A DNA stretch of 28,490 nucleotides from JABFXX01 sp964419605 (lineage in GTDB: Bacteria > Myxococcota_A > Polyangia > Haliangiales > Haliangiaceae). The position numbers were made by a program, and so were the translations under genes. Of the stretch, positions 22,269-28,490 are shown piece by piece; the first letter of the stretch is position 1, and each line of letters opens with the position of its first letter. The notes under the pieces are model-generated. The model was not told the DNA's origin, did no database searches, and saw only the letters and a program-made list of their open reading frames with translations. The stretch spans positions 1 to 28,490 of the forward strand of contig CAYQQM010000064.1 of assembly GCA_964419605.1 (NCBI GenBank). Reading direction: 5' to 3'.

Positions 22269-23315
22269 CTACGTTCGGGATGCGAGTAATGCCACACCGC
22301 CCTGCCTGGGGAGTTCGACGGTTATCACTGCGCCGCCACCACGCGCGCTAGAAACTGTAATGCGTCCCCCATGATCGCTGACGATGCGATGAACGATCGC
22401 CAGGCCCAAGCCGGTTCCTCCTGTCGTCGTCTTGGTTGTGAAATATGGCGTAAAGACGCGGTCTTTTAACTCTGGAGGAACACCTGGACCGTTATCTTCC
22501 ACTGTGAGTGTAATTCGATCGGGCGTTGCGCCGCACTGCGTCGTGACGACGATGCGCCCATCTTCGCGTGCACCTACAGCGTCGCGAGCGTTTTCAACCA
22601 GGTTGTGCAAGACCTGGCTCAGTTGGTTCTTGTCGGCGTCGACTTTGGGAAGTCGGGGGTCGAGCACAGGGTCGACGGCTGGTGCAGCGCTCTTGTACAT
22701 CGCAACGACATTCGTCACGACATCGTTCAGATCCATCCGGGCAAAAACGGGTTTCGGCATGCGCGCGAACTCTGCGAACTCGGCAACGATGCGGCGGAGG
22801 CGTTCGGCCTCTTCGAGTACCGTGGTGGTGGATTCCTCGAGGATTTCGGCGAACGTCGGGTGTTGTTTGCGCCAGCTCTTGCGCAGCGTATCCATCGCCA
22901 TTTGAATTGGAGTTAGGGGATTCTTGATCTCATGTGCGAGACGTCGCGCGATGTCTTGCCATGCTGCGATGCGCTCCGCGATCACCAACCGCTGCTTAGC
23001 GATTTGCAGATCTTCCATCATCAAGTTGAAGGCTTTTGCCGTTTGTTCGATTTCATCACCGCCACCGACCTCGACCCGGTAGTCGAGGTCGCCGTGAGCG
23101 GCCGCAGTTGCGGCTTCGACGAGTTTTTCCAGATCTCGGGATAGGCGCTTCGCGGTCCACCGGCCGAGAATGACTACACACAAGAGCGCGCCGCATGCGA
23201 TCGCGATGGCTAGCAACGCCGGGCTCGTGCCGAGACTGGGCCCAACGGCTGCAATTGCGGTCGGAACGATTGCAGTGAGAGTGAGCGCAACCGCAAGGCG
23301 CGTGCGCAATTTCAC
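22269..23315 (-). CDS. NtrY-like sensor histidine kinase
   Basis: 348 residues. Two membrane helices (residues about 8-27 and 31-52) with almost no periplasmic loop are followed by a HAMP domain (KRLSRDLEKLVEAATAAAHG), then HisKA with His128 in RRLAHEIKNPLTPIQ. The HATPase domain has N box LHNLVENARDAVG, G1 DNGPGVP and G2 TTGGTGLGLAIVHR. The KNPLTPIQ wording is typical of NtrY-type kinases, which phosphorylate NtrC-type regulators. The short sensor region suggests intramembrane or cytoplasmic signals. It is 25 bp after the penicillin-binding protein gene, so it may be co-transcribed with it and report on the envelope. Confidence 0.92.
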   Translation of the reverse strand: MKLRTRLAVALTLTAIVPTAIAAVGPSLGTSPALLAIAIACGALLCVVILGRWTAKRLSRDLEKLVEAATAAAHGDLDYRVEVGGGDEIEQTAKAFNLMMEDLQIAKQRLVIAERIAAWQDIARRLAHEIKNPLTPIQMAMDTLRKSWRKQHPTFAEILEESTTTVLEEAERLRRIVAEFAEFARMPKPVFARMDLNDVVTNVVAMYKSAAPAVDPVLDPRLPKVDADKNQLSQVLHNLVENARDAVGAREDGRIVVTTQCGATPDRITLTVEDNGPGVPPELKDRVFTPYFTTKTTTGGTGLGLAIVHRIVSDHGGRITVSSARGGGAVITVELPRQGGVALLASRT

Positions 23316-23340
23316 GTCAGGCCCTGTCCATAAACCGGTC

Positions 23341-25872
23341 TTATTCCCCGTACGAGCCGGTTACCGAGCTGCCCTCAGTGACGTCGCCTGGCTTGGGCGC
23401 GACCTCGGTCGGCTCGGTGCCGCTGACGAACACCTCGCGGAGGGTGGTATTTTCGGGCGCGCCTTCAGGCGCGAGCAACCCGGTTTGGCGATCGATAACC
23501 GCCTCGACCACATTGTCGGGTCGGCTAAACGGTTTGTCTGGAAGTTTCATCGTTTTTGCGATGTCGGCGAATACCGGTGCAGCTACGCGCGAGCCCTGTT
23601 CGCCGGGCATAGGCCGGTTATCGTCGTACCCAATCCATACGCCGATGACCACATCGGGGGTGAAGCCGATGAACCACGTATCGCGCGCCTCGTTCGAGGT
23701 TCCCGTCTTCCCGGCAATTGGCACCTTCAGTCGGGCGCCCACCGACGCTGCGGTTCCCTCCATGACCACGGACCGCATGGTGTCAGCAAGCACGTACGCG
23801 ACTTCGGGCGGAATCACTTGTTCACGGCGCGCCGGAGCTTGGAGCACGCGATCGATGGTATCGATAAACTTGGGGTCAGCGTATTCGCCACCCGCTGCGA
23901 TGGTTGCGTACGCATTGACGAGCTCGATGGGGGTCACTTCGCCAGAACCCAATGCGAGCGACATCTCGGTCGGCAGAGCACTCTTGACGCCCAGCTTGTT
24001 GGCCATGGCTGCAACCACAGTCGGCGTTAGATCGAACGTAAGGCGAATCGATACGGTATTGATCGATTTCGCTAGCGCGCTGCGCAGCCGCACCGGGCCG
24101 ATATATTCTCCAGTTTCAAAATTCTTGGGGCGCCAAAGGTCGAAGACCTCGGGTGCGTCGTTGACGATCGACGCGGGAGTGGCGCAGACCTGGGGTAGAG
24201 ACGGATCATTTGCATGACACAGTTCGGCGGCGGCGCGTTCAAAGGCCGCGGCGTACACGATAGGCTTAAAGCTCGAGCCGGGTTGACGCTTGGCCATGGT
24301 CGCGCGATTGAAGCCAGCGGCTCTCGACGCGTAGCCGCCGACGAGAGCTCGCACGCTGCGGGTCTTGGCGTCGATGACTACGACCGCTCCCTCAGGGCCT
24401 GGCGCAAACTCAACGCGGCGCGGTACGGCCAGGGCGGAGCCAGCTCCACCGGGCCGGGAAAAGACTTCATCGCCGCTGGTCGTCGTTGGGCCATCGGTGG
24501 CAATGACGACTTCGACGATGTCGCCGACCTTAAACCGCTCGCTCGGCTTTTTCGTCTTTCCGTTGTCGTCCGGTGGATTCAGTCGTGCGTCCTCTTCGGT
24601 GCCGAGCTGAATCGCTGCGGGATATTTGCCCAGGTCGACGTTGAGAAGCTTGTCGAGGTCGCGGACTTCGGTCACAACCGCTTCGTAGACCCGCTTGGGT
24701 TTCGGCGGTTCTCCACCCAAACGCTTGGCGAGAACCGCCAGCTCGGATGCCACGCGGTCTGGCTTTACGGTTCGGGCTGGGCGGCCAACGTGCTGGCGCT
24801 TGTCGACGGCGCGCAGCCCCGCCTGAAGCGCGCGCTGCGCTACATTTTGCAGCTGGGGATCGAGTGTTGTGCGGATCACGTGTCCCTTGCGTTCCAGCAC
24901 GGTTACGCCTTCTAACGCGACGAGTTGCTTTCGAACGACGTCGATCCACTCCGGTGCGACCCCGAGCTCAGGAAACGGATTGTCGACCACCTGAATCTTG
25001 GCGGCCTTCCACTGCTCGGCCTCGTTGGCAGGGAGCTTGCCCATTTCGACCAGGTTGTTGATCACGTACTTTTGTCGGTCTTTGGCGTAGCCAACGGTCG
25101 GATTGGCCGAAGCGCCGGTTCGCAGCGAAACCAGCGCATTGCCCAGTTTTTCGGGCTCCTTTGGAAGCGATGCGAGCACGGTCGCTTCGCCGATGGTGAG
25201 TTCCGGTACGTCCTTGCCAAAATAGTATCGCGCCGCTTCAACGATTCCGTATCGGCCTCGGCCGAAGTAGATCTCATTGAGATACAGCGTCATGATTTCT
25301 TTTTTGGTTAGCGCCCTTTCCAGTCGCCGGGCCAAGATGATCTCCTGAACTTTGCGCCGAAACGACTTTTCAGGGCTCAGCAATAGATTTTTGACGACCT
25401 GCTGCGTGATCGTGGAGGCTCCCTGCGCAGCGGAACCCGACCGCACGTTAACGAGGAGAGCGCGCACCATACCGAGGTAGTCGATGCCGCTATGGGTCCA
25501 GAACTTGTTGTCTTCCGCTGCAACAAACGCGTCGATGACGATGGGGGGGATTTTTTCCAGCGAGATGACAGAGCGACGCTCGGAAAATAGCTCGCCGATC
25601 CTGTGGCCATTGGCGTCGAGGATAGTTGTGACTTGTTTGGGATGATAGTCGGAAAGCTTCTCGATGTTGGGCAGTTTTGGATCGCGGCCATAGGTCCAAA
25701 ATACGACCGAGATCGTCGCGATGCCGAATCCAATACCGATGATCGCGATCAGCGCAGCCCACTTGAGGATCGGCATCCAAGCTGTTCGGCGCCCTTTCAT
25801 GGCCATGGAACGGAGCCATCGCAAGCCGCGCCGCTTGCGCGACCTTGATCCCCTAGCGCGACTGCCCTTCAT
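23341..25872 (-). CDS. mrcA: Class A penicillin-binding protein (PBP1A type)
   Basis: About 843 residues. It polymerises and cross-links peptidoglycan. A basic cytoplasmic N-terminus and one membrane helix (ILKWAALIAIIGIGFGIATI) come first. The glycosyltransferase domain has catalytic Glu in AAEDNKFWTHSGID (about residue 120) and GASTITQQVVKNLLL. A middle OB-like insert is followed by the transpeptidase domain with SxxK in PGSSFKPIVYAA (about residue 530), SxN in AKSINTVS and KTGTSNEARDTWFIGF (about residue 720). The tail is rich in Thr/Glu/Pro/Gly. The start at ATG 25872 has GAGGAG unusually close; TTG 25881 or ATG 25806 are alternatives. The gene symbol is by type, not proven orthology. Confidence 0.93.
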   Translation of the reverse strand: MKGSRARGSRSRKRRGLRWLRSMAMKGRRTAWMPILKWAALIAIIGIGFGIATISVVFWTYGRDPKLPNIEKLSDYHPKQVTTILDANGHRIGELFSERRSVISLEKIPPIVIDAFVAAEDNKFWTHSGIDYLGMVRALLVNVRSGSAAQGASTITQQVVKNLLLSPEKSFRRKVQEIILARRLERALTKKEIMTLYLNEIYFGRGRYGIVEAARYYFGKDVPELTIGEATVLASLPKEPEKLGNALVSLRTGASANPTVGYAKDRQKYVINNLVEMGKLPANEAEQWKAAKIQVVDNPFPELGVAPEWIDVVRKQLVALEGVTVLERKGHVIRTTLDPQLQNVAQRALQAGLRAVDKRQHVGRPARTVKPDRVASELAVLAKRLGGEPPKPKRVYEAVVTEVRDLDKLLNVDLGKYPAAIQLGTEEDARLNPPDDNGKTKKPSERFKVGDIVEVVIATDGPTTTSGDEVFSRPGGAGSALAVPRRVEFAPGPEGAVVVIDAKTRSVRALVGGYASRAAGFNRATMAKRQPGSSFKPIVYAAAFERAAAELCHANDPSLPQVCATPASIVNDAPEVFDLWRPKNFETGEYIGPVRLRSALAKSINTVSIRLTFDLTPTVVAAMANKLGVKSALPTEMSLALGSGEVTPIELVNAYATIAAGGEYADPKFIDTIDRVLQAPARREQVIPPEVAYVLADTMRSVVMEGTAASVGARLKVPIAGKTGTSNEARDTWFIGFTPDVVIGVWIGYDDNRPMPGEQGSRVAAPVFADIAKTMKLPDKPFSRPDNVVEAVIDRQTGLLAPEGAPENTTLREVFVSGTEPTEVAPKPGDVTEGSSVTGSYGE

Positions 25873-25888
25873 GCTCCTCAACGTAGCA

Positions 25889-26716
25889 CTATAGCGCAGC
25901 GGCGCGCCCTCCGCCGAGCGTACGCTCGATCACGCCAACGACGCCGCGGATTCGCAGAGCGAACCACCGCGCGCGCAGCATGTCCCGGCGAGCCGCGTCA
26001 AGGTCTCCCGTGACTCCGAGGTGTTGACGTCGACGGGCAGCAATGCGGTTCATCGCTACGCCCACGGACACCGACAGATTGTAGCTTTCCGTGAAGCCGT
26101 ACATCGGAACACTCAGGTTGCCGTCACAGCTGGCGATAGCAGCGGCAGACAGGCCCTGGTGCTCGTTGCCAAACATCACCGCAATGGGGGTCGTAACGTC
26201 GACCAGGTCGATCGATAGCCCCGGCCGCGCCGGGGTGCGCAGCACTCCCGAAGAGGGAGTGCGGAGGTCGATCGATAGCGCTGCGTTGGGAGCTGTCGCG
26301 AATACGCGAAAGCCGCGAACGCGCAGTGCCTGGATCGCGTCCTCCGCTCGAGGCCAGCGCACCAAATCGATCCAGCGATGCGCGCCCTTTGTAACTCCTC
26401 CGGCCGCAGAAAATCGATTGCCGGCCTCAATCACGTGGAGCTCCTGCAGGCCGAGTGCCTCAGTAGTTCGGATCGTTGCCGCGGCATTGAGCGGGTCGTA
26501 GGTGTCTTCGACGCACGTAATCACCGAAGCTAGGCGATTGTCGAGCGCGGCATCGATGCGCTGAATGCGTTGTGGCGTCAACATCGGCGCAAGAGCCGCG
26601 CAGATCGCCGCAGGTCCATGGTGGAGGATGATCCGATCAATGGCGTCGGGCACGTCGACGACCTTATAGCGCAGGTCAATCGCTATAGGAGTCGGTGCGC
26701 GTCCGCGGTACGCCAT
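25889..26716 (-). CDS. trmH: TrmH-family tRNA/rRNA 2'-O-methyltransferase
   Basis: 275 residues. A SPOUT fold is expected: motif 1 DTYDPLNAAATIRTTEALG (Asn and Arg), motif 2 VMFGNEHQGLS and motif 3 VPMYGFTESYNLSVSVGVAM. The C-terminal helix LRARWFALRIRGVV resembles TrmH, which methylates G18 of tRNA; rRNA methylase is possible. A 20-residue segment (RTPSSGVLRTPARPG plus a repeated LSIDL) interrupts the loop before motif 2. It is a palindromic DNA insertion (26205-26279) read in frame. Removing it restores a normal-looking ...NAALSIDLVDVTTPIAVMF. The gene remains open, so the insertion seems tolerated. The start overlaps the upstream small gene by 41 bp. Confidence 0.88.
   Translation of the reverse strand: MAYRGRAPTPIAIDLRYKVVDVPDAIDRIILHHGPAAICAALAPMLTPQRIQRIDAALDNRLASVITCVEDTYDPLNAAATIRTTEALGLQELHVIEAGNRFSAAGGVTKGAHRWIDLVRWPRAEDAIQALRVRGFRVFATAPNAALSIDLRTPSSGVLRTPARPGLSIDLVDVTTPIAVMFGNEHQGLSAAAIASCDGNLSVPMYGFTESYNLSVSVGVAMNRIAARRRQHLGVTGDLDAARRDMLRARWFALRIRGVVGVIERTLGGGRAAAL
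26205..26279 (-). repeat. Composite palindromic coding insertion in trmH (copy 2)
   Basis: A 15-bp direct repeat, AGGTCGATCGATAGC, occurs at 26205-26219 and again at 26265-26279, offset by exactly 60 bp. Between them are two hairpins: CCCCGGC/GCCGGGG (26219-26225 with 26229-26235) and GCACTCCC/GGGAGTGC (26242-26249 with 26255-26262). The 34 bases 26229-26262, reversed, match 745-778 in the first gene at 31 positions; the three differences are in the hairpin loop. Confidence 0.88.
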
Positions 26717-27038
26717 CAGAGACTTTGGGGCGTTTCGCGCTAGTTCGCTTGACCAAGCGCAACGTTAACACTCCCGTGATCAGCGCGATGACAGCGCCGA
26801 GCCCGAGAAGTCGATAGCGGTATGCACCGCCGGATGCTGGGCGGTTCGACGTCCAGAATCCCGATGGTTTCTCCACCAGAATTTCGTGCGTGCGAGGCGG
26901 TTCTGCCTGGGAGGCAGCCGGAGCGAGTCCGAGAGCGAGCGCGATCACGGCACCGCGCACCGTAGGCAGTCGTTCGAGTCGCAAAGAACGCGACACTCGC
27001 CATCCGGTTGCTCCCCGATGGGACGTTCCGTTGCGCAT
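26676..27038 (-). CDS. Small exported membrane-anchored protein
   Basis: About 120 residues if started at ATG 27038 (MRNGTSHRGATGWRVSRSLR); ATG 27086 is an alternative. A basic start then a hydrophobic core (VRGAVIALALGLAPAASQAE) forms a signal peptide. A short extracytoplasmic segment (PRTHEILVEKPSGFW) and a C-terminal membrane helix (YRLLGLGAVIALITGVLTL) end in a Lys/Arg-rich tail. It overlaps the start of trmH by 41 bp and is divergent from the HD gene with 84 bp between starts. Not recognised. Confidence 0.6.
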   Translation of the reverse strand: MRNGTSHRGATGWRVSRSLRLERLPTVRGAVIALALGLAPAASQAEPPRTHEILVEKPSGFWTSNRPASGGAYRYRLLGLGAVIALITGVLTLRLVKRTSAKRPKVSDGVPRTRTDSYSD

Positions 27039-27122
27039 GCCATGTCTTAGCACGTTGGCGAATCGTTCGCGATTCGAGCATTGCATGTCCGGTTCTTCGT
27101 CGCGGCGTGGTAGGAAACCCCT

Positions 27123-28415
27123 GTGAAGGACCGCGTGTTTCGCGACCCGGTGCATGGGCTCGTAGAGCTCGGAGGGGAGGACCGACCGATCGCTGAACTC
27201 ATCGATACGCGTGCGGTTCAGCGGCTGCGCCGAATCAAGCAAATGGGGTTTGCATGGTTGGTTTACCCAGGGGCTGAGCACTCGCGGTTTGGCCATGCGC
27301 TTGGCGCCTTCCATATTGCGCAAAGGGTAACTCGGAGGCTCGATTTAGATCCGCGCGTCGCGCTGCACGTAAAGGTGGCCGCACTCCTCCACGACATTGG
27401 CCATGGGCCGTTTTCCCACGCGTGGGAACACGTATTCACTGGCAACGATCATGAACGGTGGGGAGCCCGGATAGCCGCCGAAGATCCAGAGCTCGCTCAA
27501 ACACTTGAACATCTCGAACCAGGGTTGCCCAAAACGCTACAGGCGTTCTGGAGCAAGGACTACAAACCGCACTTAGCTCGCAAGCTGGTGTCGTCACAGC
27601 TGGATGTCGACCGTCTCGATTATCTGCTGCGCGACGGTCACTACTCGGGCGCGGGGTACGCAACGTACGATCTGGATTGGATCATTCATGCGATAAAAAT
27701 CGCGTCGATTCGCGGCGGAGCAGATCCGTTGGATCTCGTGGTCGACTACCGCCGCGGTATGTACGCGGTCGAACAGTATCTGTTCGCGCGCTCCTACATG
27801 TATGCGCAGGTCTATCATCACAAGACCGTTCGTTCGGCGGAGTGGATGTTCATCAAGACGATGGAACGATTTGCGGAGCTCGCTCGCCACGGCGCCGAAC
27901 CGCCGGGGCTTGCGATCGGCGGCCAGATGGCCTGTGGGGCGGAGGTGAGCGTCGCCCAGTATCTTCAGCTGCACGATGCGTCCCTGATAGCTGCGCTCGA
28001 TCGCTGGGCCGGTTTGGATGGCGAACCTGCACAGGATCCGGTGCTCCGCGATCTGGCCACGCGGCTTTTACGACGACAGCTTTTTAAGACCTTTGATCTT
28101 GGAGATGATCGGCCTTTGGCCGAGCACTTGTGGCCGGCAGTTCTGGACATTGCGACCAAGCGCTTCGGTGCGGCGGCTACCAGCTATCTCCACTTGGACA
28201 CGGCGCGACATGCAGCATACCTCGCTACCGACGACGAGGAGCTGCACGTCATCGGTCATCCCAAATACGGTGCGGTTACTCTGTCGCGCTTGCTCGAAGA
28301 CATGCCGCTCGGCCAGCCCACCGCAACGATTCGGCTCGTGTGTGCTCCTGAGCTAGTCGACGAGTTGCGCCCGATTGTTGAGCAGGCACTGGCCCGCCAC
28401 CGCGGCCGCCGATAG
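27123..28415 (+). CDS. HD-domain phosphohydrolase
   Basis: 430 residues from GTG 27123. It begins KDRVFRDPVHGLVEL, typical of HD-superfamily dNTPase-like proteins. Metal ligands are visible as His53 (AEHSRFGHALG), His90-Asp91 (VAALLHDIGHGPFSH, also His94 and His99) and a late Asp (SSQLDVDRLDYLL, about 161). Relatives cleave triphosphates or other phosphate esters; the substrate here cannot be told. Its length and domain order match SamHD1-like bacterial proteins with a helical C-terminal half. It starts on a short divergent promoter region opposite the small exported protein gene. Confidence 0.88.
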   Translation: MKDRVFRDPVHGLVELGGEDRPIAELIDTRAVQRLRRIKQMGFAWLVYPGAEHSRFGHALGAFHIAQRVTRRLDLDPRVALHVKVAALLHDIGHGPFSHAWEHVFTGNDHERWGARIAAEDPELAQTLEHLEPGLPKTLQAFWSKDYKPHLARKLVSSQLDVDRLDYLLRDGHYSGAGYATYDLDWIIHAIKIASIRGGADPLDLVVDYRRGMYAVEQYLFARSYMYAQVYHHKTVRSAEWMFIKTMERFAELARHGAEPPGLAIGGQMACGAEVSVAQYLQLHDASLIAALDRWAGLDGEPAQDPVLRDLATRLLRRQLFKTFDLGDDRPLAEHLWPAVLDIATKRFGAAATSYLHLDTARHAAYLATDDEELHVIGHPKYGAVTLSRLLEDMPLGQPTATIRLVCAPELVDELRPIVEQALARHRGRR

Positions 28416-28454
28416 ACCGCGCGCCGTCATTTGCGGTGAGGCGTCGTTGGCGTC

Positions 28455-28490
28455 GTCGCTGCGGTGCTCACGTACAGGAAGTACGCTGCG
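28455..28490 (+). repeat. Core hairpin of the dispersed repeat (copy D, cut by window end)
   Basis: GCTGCGGTGCTCA precedes stem CGTAC (28471-28475), loop AGGAA and stem GTACG (28481-28485), followed by CTGCG. The flank GGTGCTCA also precedes the stem of copy A (111-118). The window ends inside the element. Confidence 0.6.

Noticed and set aside
23378..24217. Long plus-strand frames opposite the penicillin-binding protein gene
   Set aside because: They are antisense shadows of a clear enzyme with all motifs.
24214..24915. 233-residue plus-strand frame
   Set aside because: Antisense to the PBP gene; no start signal or recognised domain.

Overview
The window looks like chromosome of a myxobacterium-like Gram-negative (Myxococcota, possibly near Haliangiales/Kofleriaceae). 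This is inferred from the fairly high GC, GTG starts, Ala/Ser/Asp-rich low-complexity linkers in exported proteins, a dihaem lipoprotein, and a sigma-54 activator. No rRNA, tRNA, CRISPR array or intact transposase gene was seen.

Layout. 1-292: repeat DNA. 293-2011 (+): membrane protein with a C-terminal NTF2/SnoaL-like region. 2024-5923 (-): tight operon MFS transporter-sucC-sucD-ndk. 5996-6634 (+): dihaem c-type lipoprotein. 6710-14911: a zone rich in toxin-antitoxin-like genes, made of an orphan ribbon-helix-helix-type antitoxin, an mntA-hepT pair whose hepT is broken, an intact-looking hipBA pair and an AbiEii/DUF6036-like nucleotidyltransferase. These are interspersed with murJ, an outer-membrane-type protein and two long unrecognised proteins (12148-13914 and 14898-16070). 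16448-26716 (-) is mostly core: NtrC-type regulator, VanZ-like protein, small protein, dapB, dapA, two CBS proteins, NtrY-like histidine kinase, class A penicillin-binding protein and trmH. A small exported protein lies upstream of trmH, and an HD phosphohydrolase (27123-28415) is on the + strand.

The genes form coherent units: TCA cycle/nucleotide supply (sucCD-ndk), lysine/diaminopimelate synthesis (dapAB) and envelope peptidoglycan work (murJ, PBP1A). Several joints are ATGA/GTGA/TAATG overlaps, which suggests translational coupling.

The most unusual content is a set of small palindromic elements. (1) A composite two-hairpin element sits inside protein-coding sequence in both trmH (60 bp, exactly 20 codons, flanked by a 15-bp direct repeat) and the first gene. 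(2) A different hairpin is shared by the start of murJ and the middle of a CBS gene. (3) Two intergenic elements of 166 and 181 bp have 24-bp terminal inverted repeats of unrelated sequence, yet share an inner core hairpin whose 5-bp stem differs in every copy while remaining complementary. Further copies of that core lie at both window edges. Together they look like mobile or actively maintained palindromic elements, some expressed as peptide inserts.
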